DNA from: Merismopedia glauca CCAP 1448/3
GTDB taxonomy: Bacteria; Cyanobacteriota; Cyanobacteriia; Cyanobacteriales; CCAP-1448
DNA: 36,939 nucleotides
Direction of reading: 5' to 3'
Assembly: GCF_003003775.1 (NCBI RefSeq)
Contig: NZ_PVWJ01000048.1
Coordinates: forward strand, 1 to 36,939
The position numbers and the translations under genes were made by a program. Below are positions 7,457 through 14,939 of this stretch, in pieces. The first letter of the stretch is position 1; every line of letters starts with the position of its first letter. The notes beneath the pieces were generated by a model. That model was not told the origin of the DNA. It saw nothing but the letters and a program-made list of their open reading frames with translations, and ran no database searches.

Positions 7457-7494
7457 AAGTCAGAAGTCAGAAGTCGGAGGTCAGAAGTCAGAAA
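7457..7494. repeat. Short tandem repeat, GTCAGAA type
   Basis: Five imperfect copies of the heptamer GTCAGAA (with GTCGGAG and similar variants) lie in the leader region upstream of pntA. This is the same class of cyanobacterial heptamer repeat as those at 1837, 27854 and 33317, but with a different unit. Confidence 0.65.
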
Positions 7495-7570
7495 GTTTTG
7501 ATTGATGACTAATGGATGCTTTACTTACATCGTATTGTACTATCTCAAGTTGAGCGATCGAGGATACTTC

Positions 7571-9217
7571 ATGACCATCGCCTTAGAGCCACAGGTAAAA
7601 ACAGAGCAACCGCAGATAATTGACAGCCAAAAACCCAAAAAAGTTGGAATTCCCAAAGAAATATATCCAGGAGAATGTCGTGCTGCGGCTACCCCAGATA
7701 CAGCCAAAACTCTCCAAAAACTAGGCTTTGATGTTTTAGTCGAAACTGGAGCAGGTGCAGCAGCTAATTACCTCGACTCTGCTTACGCAGAAGCAGGTTG
7801 TCAAATCGTCGCAGATGCTAACACCCTTTGGGCAACAGCAGATTTAGTTTTAAAAGTACGTCCTCCCGAAGATTCAGAGATAGAATTAATTCGTGAAGGT
7901 CAAACCTTAATCAGCTTTATCTATCCGGCTCAAAACACAGAATTACTGCAAAAATTGAGCGATCGCAAAGCCACAGTGCTGGGAATGGATGCTGTACCCC
8001 GCATCAGTCGCGCTCAAAAAATGGATGCCCTCAGTTCAATGGCGAATTTAGCCGGATATCGGGCAATAATCGAAGCAGCAAACAACTTTGGACGCTTTTT
8101 CACCGGACAAATCACCGCCGCCGGAAAAGTCCCTCCCGCCAAGGTAATGGTAATTGGGGCTGGAGTCGCTGGATTAGCCGCTATTGGGGCTGCGAAGGGC
8201 TTAGGAGCCATTGTACGGGCTTTCGATACTCGCCCAGTGGTGAAAGAGCAAGTAGAAAGCATGGGAGCAGAATTCTTAGAACTAGAATTTGCTGAAGATG
8301 GTACTGGTGAAGGCGGTTACGCCAAGGTGATGAGTGAAGAATTCATCAAAGCGGAAATGGCATTATTCGCCGAACAAGCCAAAGAAGTTGATATTATCGT
8401 CACTACCGCTTTAATTCCTGGTAAACCCGCTCCGAAGCTGATTACCGAAGCAATGGTCAGCAGTATGAAGCAAGGCTCTGTCATCGTCGATATGGCATCC
8501 GAACAAGGCGGAAATTGCGAAGTTACCAAACCAGGTGAAATCTATCGCTACAAAGGCGTTACCATCGTCGGTGTGACAGATTTACCCAGTCGAATGGCAA
8601 ATCAAGCCAGTCAGCTATACGGTACTAACCTTTGTCATCTCCTCACCGATATGGGAGGAGCCGAAAAATACGTAGTAGACTACAACGATGAAGTAGTCCG
8701 AGGAGCCTTAATCTTACATAATGGTGATGTAACTTGGCCCCCACCAAAAGTAGAACCAAAACCTCAAGTTTCTACTCCCGCAGCTAGTAAAGCACCTGTC
8801 GCGACACCTGCACCTGCCAAATCCAAAGAGGTTCATGCAGCTTCAGCCAAGCCAACTACAGAAAGCAAAGGAAATCCCATTGGGAAATTAATCGTTCCCG
8901 CATTAGCTGCATTAGCCCTTGTTGGCGTAGGAATTGGCGCACCAGAATCGTTCTTATCTCACTTTACAGTCTTTGTTCTAGCCTGTTTTGTCGGTTGGCA
9001 AGTCATTTGGAACGTCTCCCCAGCCTTACACACTCCCTTGATGAGCGTTACTAACGCGATTAGCGGTATCATCATCATCGGCGGAATGCTGCAAATTGGT
9101 GGCGAAGGATTCTCTGCTACAACGATTCTAGGTGCATTAGCCGTTTTCTTAGGCACTATCAACATCTCTGGTGGATTTCTGGTTACCCAACGGATGTTAA
9201 AGATGTTCCAGAGGTAA
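7571..9217 (+). CDS. pntA: Proton-translocating NAD(P) transhydrogenase, alpha subunit PntA
   Basis: A 548-residue subunit of the membrane transhydrogenase, which couples hydride transfer between NADH and NADP+ to proton movement. Domain I (residues about 25-400) binds NAD: it begins [20 protein letters not shown] and has the dinucleotide-binding [20 protein letters not shown] near residue 195, then [20 protein letters not shown]-like sequence. A Pro/Ala/Lys-rich linker (about 400-445) leads to domain IIa with about four membrane helices. The ATG at 7571 is preceded by GAGGA at suitable spacing; a longer upstream open frame starts with non-family sequence and is rejected. Alpha is a single fused chain, as in Synechocystis, not split into two genes. 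pntB follows 111 bp downstream. Confidence 0.93.
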   Translation: MTIALEPQVKTEQPQIIDSQKPKKVGIPKEIYPGECRAAATPDTAKTLQKLGFDVLVETGAGAAANYLDSAYAEAGCQIVADANTLWATADLVLKVRPPEDSEIELIREGQTLISFIYPAQNTELLQKLSDRKATVLGMDAVPRISRAQKMDALSSMANLAGYRAIIEAANNFGRFFTGQITAAGKVPPAKVMVIGAGVAGLAAIGAAKGLGAIVRAFDTRPVVKEQVESMGAEFLELEFAEDGTGEGGYAKVMSEEFIKAEMALFAEQAKEVDIIVTTALIPGKPAPKLITEAMVSSMKQGSVIVDMASEQGGNCEVTKPGEIYRYKGVTIVGVTDLPSRMANQASQLYGTNLCHLLTDMGGAEKYVVDYNDEVVRGALILHNGDVTWPPPKVEPKPQVSTPAASKAPVATPAPAKSKEVHAASAKPTTESKGNPIGKLIVPALAALALVGVGIGAPESFLSHFTVFVLACFVGWQVIWNVSPALHTPLMSVTNAISGIIIIGGMLQIGGEGFSATTILGALAVFLGTINISGGFLVTQRMLKMFQR

Positions 9218-9245
9218 ATAGAGGAGAGATGCAGCGATATGGCGT

Positions 9246-9273
9246 GTAGGGGCGCAACGCGTTGCGCCCCTAC
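9246..9273. repeat. 28-bp perfect palindrome between pntA and pntB (family G)
   Basis: Identical over 28 bp to the palindrome inside putA (arm GTAGGGGCGCAACG). In RNA it would form a very stable 14-bp stem between the two transhydrogenase genes. No U-run follows, so it is more likely an attenuating or RNA-processing structure, or simply a dispersed repeat, than an intrinsic terminator. Confidence 0.85.
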
Positions 9274-9328
9274 GAATAATTTCTCTCATCTAATCTAAAA
9301 TACAAAATCTAAAATCCAAAATCGATTT

Positions 9329-10756
9329 ATGACCAATAACCTGCTAACAGTCGCATATATTGCGGCGAGTGCCTTGTTTATCCTTAGTTTGAGTGGATTA
9401 TCCAATCAGGAAACCGCTCGCAAAGGCAACCTCTATGGCATCATCGGGATGCTTGTTGCTTTCGTCGCTACAGCAATTACAGTTTCCCACAGTCCACGGG
9501 AATATGGCATTTTAGGTACAGTCATTTTACCTGGCGTGGTCATTGGGGCAGTTGTGGCTTCCCGCGTAGCGATGACGGAAATGCCAGAATTAGTCGCAAT
9601 TTTGCACAGTTTTGTAGGCGCAGCCGCCGTTTTAGTCGGGATTGCAACTTACCTAGATCCAGAAAGTTCTTTAACTGGAGTAGAAGCCACTATTCACCAG
9701 TTAGAAATCTTTATTGGCGTGTTCATCGGTGCGGTGACTTTTACGGGTTCAATCGTGGCTTTTGGGAAACTTAAAGCTATTATCAGCAGTAAATCTTTGC
9801 TATTGCCAGCACGTCACCTCTTAAATATTGGGATGCTAGCCGCTTCTGTGTGGCTGGGAGTTCAGTTTATGGGTGGTGGGGTTTTAGATAGCTTAACCTC
9901 CCTACTGGCGATGTGTGCGATCGCCTGCGTTTTGGGAGTACACTTGGTCATGGCGATCGGTGGCGCAGATATGCCAGTGGTAATCTCCATGCTCAACAGC
10001 TATTCTGGTTGGGCAGCCGCAGCCGCAGGTTTTATGCTCTCGAATGACTTACTCATCATTACAGGCGCATTAGTGGGTAGTAGCGGGGCAATCCTCAGCT
10101 ATATCATGTGTAAAGCCATGAACCGCTCCTTCTTCAGCGTGATTTTAGGCGGTTTCGGCGCAACCTCTGGCAGCACTCCTACAGCAGCTACCCCAGCAGG
10201 CGACGTGCAAGCCACTACGATTGAAGAAACCGTTGAACTGCTCAAAAATGCCAAAAAGGTCATTATCGTTCCAGGTTACGGCATGGCAGTCGCTCAAGCT
10301 CAACACGCTGTCTCTGACATTACCAAGATTCTCCGCAGTCAAGGCGTGAAGGTTCGGTTTGGGATTCACCCCGTAGCGGGAAGATTACCAGGGCATATGA
10401 ACGTCCTTTTAGCAGAAGCGAAAGTACCTTACGATATCGTCTTGGAAATGGACGAAATCAACGAAGATTTTTCCGAAACCGATACAGTATTGGTAATTGG
10501 AGCCAACGATACCGTTAATCCTAGCGCAATTGAAGATCCCAATAGTGCGATCGCGGGTATGCCAGTATTAGAAGTCTGGAACTCCACCAACGTCATCGTC
10601 TTGAAGCGCGGTATGGCTAGCGGTTACGCTGGGGTAGAAAATCCTTTATTCTACAAACCTAATACCAAGATGCTGTTTGGAGATGCGAAGAAAAACGTTG
10701 ATGCGCTTCTAGCTCAAATGAACTTAGCTCAAGAAAAGGTTTTGGTTAAGACTTGA
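9329..10756 (+). CDS. pntB: Proton-translocating NAD(P) transhydrogenase, beta subunit PntB
   Basis: A 475-residue partner of PntA. Residues 1 to about 265 are membrane domain II with roughly eight or nine helices, including the [20 protein letters not shown] block that lines the proton path. After a short Ala/Thr/Pro linker comes domain III, the NADP-binding domain. It shows [40 protein letters not shown] and [14 protein letters not shown], then [16 protein letters not shown]. Length is normal. The gene lies 111 bp after pntA in the same direction, with the family-G palindrome in the gap, and ends before an intrinsic terminator. It is probably co-transcribed with pntA and maintains the NADPH/NADH balance. 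Confidence 0.95.
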   Translation: MTNNLLTVAYIAASALFILSLSGLSNQETARKGNLYGIIGMLVAFVATAITVSHSPREYGILGTVILPGVVIGAVVASRVAMTEMPELVAILHSFVGAAAVLVGIATYLDPESSLTGVEATIHQLEIFIGVFIGAVTFTGSIVAFGKLKAIISSKSLLLPARHLLNIGMLAASVWLGVQFMGGGVLDSLTSLLAMCAIACVLGVHLVMAIGGADMPVVISMLNSYSGWAAAAAGFMLSNDLLIITGALVGSSGAILSYIMCKAMNRSFFSVILGGFGATSGSTPTAATPAGDVQATTIEETVELLKNAKKVIIVPGYGMAVAQAQHAVSDITKILRSQGVKVRFGIHPVAGRLPGHMNVLLAEAKVPYDIVLEMDEINEDFSETDTVLVIGANDTVNPSAIEDPNSAIAGMPVLEVWNSTNVIVLKRGMASGYAGVENPLFYKPNTKMLFGDAKKNVDALLAQMNLAQEKVLVKT

Positions 10757-10781
10757 ATCTAGGGTTTTAGTAAATAGAAAC

Positions 10782-10813
10782 TGCCTCTTTAGCTATTTTA
10801 GGGGCATTTTTTT
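10782..10813 (+). terminator. Intrinsic terminator of the pnt operon
   Basis: The stem TGCCTCT (10782-10788) pairs with AGGGGCA (10800-10806), with one G-U pair, and is followed directly by seven T. It lies 26 bp after the pntB stop. Confidence 0.75.
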
Positions 10814-10925
10814 CGATTTTAAATTAAAAATGCTACTTTTAACGGGGAACAGCTTACCTCTTATCAGTTGTAAAAAGTTGTTGAGGGTACTGGCGTTGTA
10901 ACGTTCCCGTAATTTAAGGTATGTC

Positions 10926-10931
10926 TATAAT
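10926..10931 (+). promoter_or_regulatory. Probable -10 box for the TIGR04255 cassette
   Basis: A perfect TATAAT lies 28 bp before the ATG at 10960. No good -35 box is found at 16-18 bp, so activation or a weak promoter is likely. Confidence 0.4.
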
Positions 10932-10959
10932 GGAAATTTTAAAGTGAAAGTGAAGTTTC

Positions 10960-11751
10960 ATGAACTTGCCTGAGTTTGAGCGCGTACTTTACAAGCACAA
11001 CCCTTTGAGAGAGGTTGTGTGCCAGTTGCGCTTCCCACCAATACTCAAGATCTCTAATCAAGAGCCAGTTGAGTTTCAGGATGAGCTTAGGCTTCAATAT
11101 CCGCTTTTTGAGACAGTTAGGACGCAATTACCGTTAGAGATATCAAATGTTTGGCAACAGTTAGGTTTACCACAGCAAAATGAAGTTGCTTACAGTTTTA
11201 AGTCAGAAGACCAAAGATGGAATTTATCTATTACCAAAGATTTTATTGCTCTAGCTACCTTTTCTTACGAACGGTATGAACCATTTAAGCAACGTCTTGA
11301 GAAAGCTTTAGAAATATTTGAACGTATCTATAAGCCATCTTTCTATACTAGGGTTGGGCTTCGATACCAAGACTTAGTTATTCGTTCAAAACTTGAAATT
11401 GAAGATAAGAATTGGTCAGAATTAATTGCTAAAAATATTGCTTCAGAATTGTACGATCCAGAACTTTCTTCTTCAATTGAGACAGTAACAAAGAATCTAA
11501 TTTTGAACACAGAAAATGGAAAAATTAATTTTAATCATGGACTTGTTACAGTGAAAGAGGCACAGCAAAACAGTAATGAGATTGCTTATTTATTTGATGC
11601 TGATTTTTATACAGAACAGAAAATAGAAGGAAATGGAGATGTCTGGAACATACTCAGTCAGTTCAACCAATCTGCTAGAAGACTCTTTAGGTGGAGCATT
11701 ACAGATACCCTCCATAATGCCATGCAACCCCAGCCAGTTGACTCGGTATAA
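10960..11751 (+). CDS. TIGR04255 family protein
   Basis: A 263-residue soluble protein of the sporadically distributed TIGR04255 family, which has no assigned function. Family hallmarks visible are the N-terminal NPLREVVCQLRFPPILKI, EFQDELRLQYPLFE, the central FYTRVGLRYQDLVI and the C-terminal QFNQSARRLFRWSITDTLHN followed by MQPQPV. There is no signal peptide or membrane segment. It is the first gene of a three-gene cassette: the next frame begins inside its 3' end and the third follows 20 bp later. The region contains no GCGATCGC site, unlike flanking genes, which suggests later arrival. Family call is firm; role is unknown, with a toxin-antitoxin or defence role only a guess. Confidence 0.82.
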   Translation: MNLPEFERVLYKHNPLREVVCQLRFPPILKISNQEPVEFQDELRLQYPLFETVRTQLPLEISNVWQQLGLPQQNEVAYSFKSEDQRWNLSITKDFIALATFSYERYEPFKQRLEKALEIFERIYKPSFYTRVGLRYQDLVIRSKLEIEDKNWSELIAKNIASELYDPELSSSIETVTKNLILNTENGKINFNHGLVTVKEAQQNSNEIAYLFDADFYTEQKIEGNGDVWNILSQFNQSARRLFRWSITDTLHNAMQPQPVDSV

Positions 11752-12121
11752 ACCTAGTCAAACTTCATCAGGTATTACTCCCAATAATGTAGTTTTTGAT
11801 AGAGAAAGTGGCAAACCTATCATAATTCAGTATCCTTCTTTTGATTTAATGATGTCTGGAGCTTCTTTATCTTTCAGAACTGATTCTCAGCATTTGTCGC
11901 CTGAAAGATTAATGCTATTGCTAAAATGCTTGTTTAGTATTCTTAGTATTCAAACACTTCCAGAAGCTGCCCTGGAAGAAGCTTTTGAGGAGTTAGAGAG
12001 AATTTCTCGCTTCTATATGAATCGCCTATCTCATGCCAATATACCTGCGGTTCCTGCCAGTACCATCAAAGCTAAGTTAAGATCTACGCAAGTTAGACCA
12101 CCTATTGTTTTGGAACCTTAA
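11717..12121 (+). CDS. Unknown protein, middle gene of the TIGR04255 cassette
   Basis: A protein of 134 residues if translation begins at ATG 11717, which lies 35 bases inside the end of the preceding gene; TTG at 11737 is an alternative. Neither has a strong ribosome-binding site, so translational coupling is likely. The first 25 residues are rich in Ser, Pro and Thr and probably disordered. A core follows (NNVVFDRESGKPIIIQYPSF), then a long amphipathic helix, LEEAFEELERISRFYMNRLS, and a basic, Pro-rich tail. I do not recognise the family. An open frame extending further upstream to 11633 only shadows the TIGR04255 gene. Its position between two genes suggests a small partner subunit. Confidence 0.55.
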   Translation: MPCNPSQLTRYKPSQTSSGITPNNVVFDRESGKPIIIQYPSFDLMMSGASLSFRTDSQHLSPERLMLLLKCLFSILSIQTLPEAALEEAFEELERISRFYMNRLSHANIPAVPASTIKAKLRSTQVRPPIVLEP

Positions 12122-12141
12122 GCTGTTTGGTAAGTTAATGC

Positions 12142-12735
12142 ATGGAAGAACGAGCTATTTACCAAGCATCAGACAAAAATTCCTCGCTGAGGCAAGGAGA
12201 AATCCTAACAGGTGTAATCCAATATAAACCTGTTAGTGGTGAGTTTTTAGAAAAAGAACAGGAGTTGTCATTTGATGCTGTTCTTCATCCATATGCGATT
12301 GTAGTCACTCAGGATTGCGATCTAGATTGGGATTACAAAGCTAGGCAAGTTACGAATAGTCAACCCTCGAAACTCTTAAACTCGGTCATTTTATGCGAAA
12401 TTGCAACTGCAAGAGAAATTAGGGATACAGCAGATGACATAAATAGTGCAACTTGGAAATTGATAGCATCTCATCGTCATGAAAGATTTTACTTCTTTGA
12501 AAAAATTTCTCCTAAATATGAGGTAGATCAACAAGGCTTACCTGAACTTACTGCTGATTTCAAGAAAGTTTTTGGCGTAGATACGGCAACTTTATATCGT
12601 CAAATCGAACTTGGTATAGTTAAACGGCGAACTGTCTTAGTTAGTCCTTACTTAGAACATTTTTCAAGACGTTATTACAGTTTTCATAGTAGGGTTGCCT
12701 TGCCTTTCCAGTACGAAAGCGAACGTGAAGGTTGA
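12142..12735 (+). CDS. Unknown protein with QGEI and VVTQDCDL motifs, third gene of the cassette
   Basis: A 197-residue soluble protein. Two motifs stand out: SLRQGEILTGV near the N-terminus (about residues 14-24) and YAIVVTQDCDLDWD around residues 51-64, with an Asp-Cys-Asp that could bind metal or form an active site. A hydrophobic strand precedes it. Later segments include HRHERFYFFEKIS (basic/aromatic) and a C-terminal SPYLEHFSRRYYSFHSRVALP. I have seen similar Q-x-CDL proteins as neighbours of TIGR04255 genes in other bacteria, but I can give no function. It lies 20 bp after the preceding gene, in the same direction, so the three genes probably form an operon. AT-rich and HIP1-free, like its partners. 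Confidence 0.6.
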   Translation: MEERAIYQASDKNSSLRQGEILTGVIQYKPVSGEFLEKEQELSFDAVLHPYAIVVTQDCDLDWDYKARQVTNSQPSKLLNSVILCEIATAREIRDTADDINSATWKLIASHRHERFYFFEKISPKYEVDQQGLPELTADFKKVFGVDTATLYRQIELGIVKRRTVLVSPYLEHFSRRYYSFHSRVALPFQYESEREG

Positions 12736-12782
12736 GTATCTCTAGGCTACTTGGTAGGACTAGTATGTGCCAAACGCCTGTT

Positions 12783-12962
12783 TTATTCTAAAAACACCCA
12801 TTCCTTATCTAGAGCGATCGCTACCTCTATTTCCTCACCTGCTAGAATAACCAACTTGCTGTTGCGCTCATCTAGCCTCACCAAATAAATTGGGATGTAG
12901 AGTCCAGTTAAATCGAGACACACTTGGACACAACTGACGCATTGCTCAACAGTTGGAAAAAT
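12783..12962 (-). CDS. DUF6888-like small protein, possible ATT start
   Basis: A 59-residue open frame without an ATG. Its sequence is convincingly coding: PTVEQCVSCVQVCLDLTGLY, then IPIYLVRLDERNSKLVILAG and EEIEVAIALDKEWVFLE. This resembles a small cyanobacterial family that I believe is DUF6888. GAGGAG stands 6 bases before the ATT codon at 12962, exactly where an ATG would be expected, and an in-frame stop lies just upstream. So either ATT is used as a rare start, or the start codon has mutated and the gene is off. GTG further in would lose the first third. Homologues often pair with a second small gene (DUF6887); none is visible here. The rest of 12736-13106 holds scattered HIP1 sites only. 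Confidence 0.5.
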   Translation of the reverse strand: MFPTVEQCVSCVQVCLDLTGLYIPIYLVRLDERNSKLVILAGEEIEVAIALDKEWVFLE

Positions 12963-13106
12963 AGATTACTCCTCGCCTAAATTCGCTACGCTAAGTTTAG
13001 TCTAGCATTTGGAATTGAGCGATCGCACACCAGTTTCAGCATTTTGGAAAAGCGATCGCCTTATTGCTCGTTTATATTTGAGATATATCGTATTGAGTTT
13101 CCTGGT

Positions 13107-13328
13107 ATGGACATCACAGCTACCTTGAAAGAGATTACAGCATTAAGTGTTAGCGATCGCATTCGTTTGGTGCAAGCAATTTGGGACACTATCGCTGACG
13201 AGCAAGTTTACAGTAATCTCATAACATCGCAACAGCAAGAACTAGATCGCCGCATAGCCGATTATGAAGCTAATCCCGATGACGTGTTGACGTGGGAAGA
13301 GATTAAAGCTTCAATTAAAGGACTATGA
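13107..13328 (+). CDS. Addiction-module antitoxin component (TIGR02574 / PF09720 type)
   Basis: A 73-residue acidic protein, with the start chosen at ATG 13107 because the family begins here (MDITATLKEITALSVSDRIR); an upstream extension to 13044 looks non-coding. The pattern SDRIRLVQAIWDTIADE followed by QQQELDRRIADYEANPDD and LTWEEIKASIKG is the signature of this short antitoxin family. The antitoxin normally binds and neutralises a ParE/RelE-like toxin encoded immediately downstream. The stop overlaps the toxin start by 4 bases (ATGA), so they are translationally coupled. The antitoxin appears intact although its toxin is damaged. Confidence 0.85.
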   Translation: MDITATLKEITALSVSDRIRLVQAIWDTIADEQVYSNLITSQQQELDRRIADYEANPDDVLTWEEIKASIKGL

Positions 13329-13525
13329 TGAACTACGCTCTCGTATTTCGTCCAGAAGTTCGTCAAGAGTTAGACTCCTATGCAGTTGTTTATCGTGACG
13401 TTCGACGAGCAGTGTTGCGCCGCTTCCCCTATGCTGTCTACTATCGGATTATATCCAGCAGAGTAGTTGTGACAGCCGTTTTTCACAGTCGCCGAGATCC
13501 AAAAATCTGGCAAGATCGAACTTAA
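13325..13525 (+). pseudogene. ParE/RelE-type toxin with internal in-frame deletion
   Basis: Sixty-six residues, against about 95-100 for intact relatives. The N-terminal strand (YALVFRPEVRQELD) joins directly at residues 17-18 to the C-terminal half (SYAVVYRDVRRAVLRRFPYA then VYYRIISSRVVVTAVFHSRR and DP). The missing segment, about 30 residues, is the pair of helices that forms the antitoxin-binding and ribosome- or gyrase-contacting body in this fold. The frame is open from start to stop, so the loss was a clean deletion. The product is probably inactive, which would leave the cognate antitoxin without a target. The start ATG overlaps the antitoxin stop. Confidence 0.75.
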
Positions 13526-13655
13526 TATACGTTGGGCGATCGCAATCAAATATACTCGATCGAAGATGCCCGAAAAGCGATCGCCCCACCTGCATAATCA
13601 GCTTAATAATAGTTAGAATCGGCTCTAGGTATTATTTAACCAGAGGGAATTTACC

Positions 13656-14639
13656 ATGAGTAAGAGGAGGCGATCGCAAATTATTATTTTGTGTGTCATT
13701 TTCAGCCTAATTATTTGCTTAGTCCCATTTGCGGCTGATGCTCACCCTCTAGCTGTTTCAAAACTCTCTTTATCTTCATTCAATGAATTTTTCCCATCTT
13801 TGGCGGTAGCGCCCAGTGTCAGCGCTAGTCCATCACCGCAAACATATAGTTACTGGGATGCAACTTTCATCTTATTGCGAGAAGGGATGGAAGCTTTACT
13901 AGTAATTGTAGCTTTGCTAGCCTTTTTGGATAAAAGTGGTAATTCTCAATACAAGCGCTGGATTTGGATAGGTGCAGGTGCTGGATTAATCTTAGCTATT
14001 ATTACTGGGATTGTCGTCCAATTACTAGTTTCTAATGTTGCTGCCATCTTTACCAATCGAGAAATCATTGAAGGGGTAGTGGGTTTATTTGCGGCGGCGA
14101 TGCTATTTTACGTTAGCTACTGGCTGCATAGTAAATCTTCTTTAGGGGCATGGCAAGGTTATATTAAAGGAAAGATGGACTCAGCTATAGCTAAAAATAG
14201 CGTTTATTCTCTAGCTATCCTCTCATTTTTAGCAGTATTTAGAGAAGGTGCAGAAACAGTCCTATTTTACCTAGGAATTGCCCCAGCAATTGGGACTCAA
14301 TCTTTACTGATTGGGTTGGGGATAGGAACTGTGATGCTAATTGCGATCGCCTTTCTCATGTTAGGTTTAGGATTGCGTCTCCCCATCAAACCCTTTTTCA
14401 TATTTGCTAGTCTCCTCATTTACTACCTCGGCTTCAAGTTTATCGGTTCTAGCATTCACGCCTTACAGGTAGCTGGAATCATCCCCACAGATTTAATTGA
14501 CTTTATCCCCAAATTTAAACCCCTAGGATTGTATCCTTCCTGGGAAACCATTATTCCTCAAGCGATCGTTTTAGTAGTTGCGATCGCAGTGGTTGTCAAA
14601 ACTAGCCTTGGGGGATCAGAACCAGAATCTAGAAGCTAA
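13656..14639 (+). CDS. FTR1-family iron permease
   Basis: A 327-residue membrane protein for high-affinity iron uptake. A signal-like segment (residues about 7-29, ending in ADAHP) precedes a Ser/Pro-rich stretch. Two REGxE iron-binding motifs are present: LLREGMEALLVIVALLAF and VFREGAETVLFYLG, each within a membrane helix, as in yeast Ftr1p and bacterial EfeU. About seven hydrophobic helices follow. GAGGG lies upstream of the ATG at suitable spacing. No multicopper oxidase or EfeO/EfeB partner lies beside it, so it may work with an unlinked oxidase. The product may act in the plasma membrane. Iron specificity is inferred from the family; lead or other metal relatives exist. Confidence 0.88.
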   Translation: MSKRRRSQIIILCVIFSLIICLVPFAADAHPLAVSKLSLSSFNEFFPSLAVAPSVSASPSPQTYSYWDATFILLREGMEALLVIVALLAFLDKSGNSQYKRWIWIGAGAGLILAIITGIVVQLLVSNVAAIFTNREIIEGVVGLFAAAMLFYVSYWLHSKSSLGAWQGYIKGKMDSAIAKNSVYSLAILSFLAVFREGAETVLFYLGIAPAIGTQSLLIGLGIGTVMLIAIAFLMLGLGLRLPIKPFFIFASLLIYYLGFKFIGSSIHALQVAGIIPTDLIDFIPKFKPLGLYPSWETIIPQAIVLVVAIAVVVKTSLGGSEPESRS

Positions 14640-14939
14640 GTCCCCCAATTAGCAAATTTCCCCAATATCAAGGGTTTTTAAATTCCCCCTTTCAACAATC
14701 CGACTTCTGACTTTGTTTAACCCTTTACCCAGAGTGAAAAACTAGCGTTAATACTCGATCGCAACCACTCTCGCCCAATTAAGATAGCTCAGAGGCAATA
14801 TTTCAGATCGCTCAGTAAGCATAAATATCAACCCTAGGATAGATGGTTCAGAATCTATAGATATTAGATAGTGAGCAAGACCTAAAATAGTTTATTCCCA
14901 ATGGTACACATAACATAAGCCTGATGGAGCAAAACTCTG
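14640..14939. other. Intergenic region before glcD
   Basis: Three hundred bases without a gene. It is AT-rich, with runs of C in the first 60 bases and a partial HIP1 site (CGATCGC). No convincing terminator, RNA gene or riboswitch was seen. No clear Shine-Dalgarno precedes glcD; GATGGAG about 15 bases before the ATG is the nearest candidate. Confidence 0.5.

Noticed and set aside
7502-7570. Upstream ATG for pntA
   Set aside because: The extra 23 residues do not resemble the family, and the ATG at 7571 has a GAGGA site.
11633-11716. Upstream start of the middle cassette gene
   Set aside because: These codons overlap the conserved C-terminus of the TIGR04255 protein and look like its shadow.
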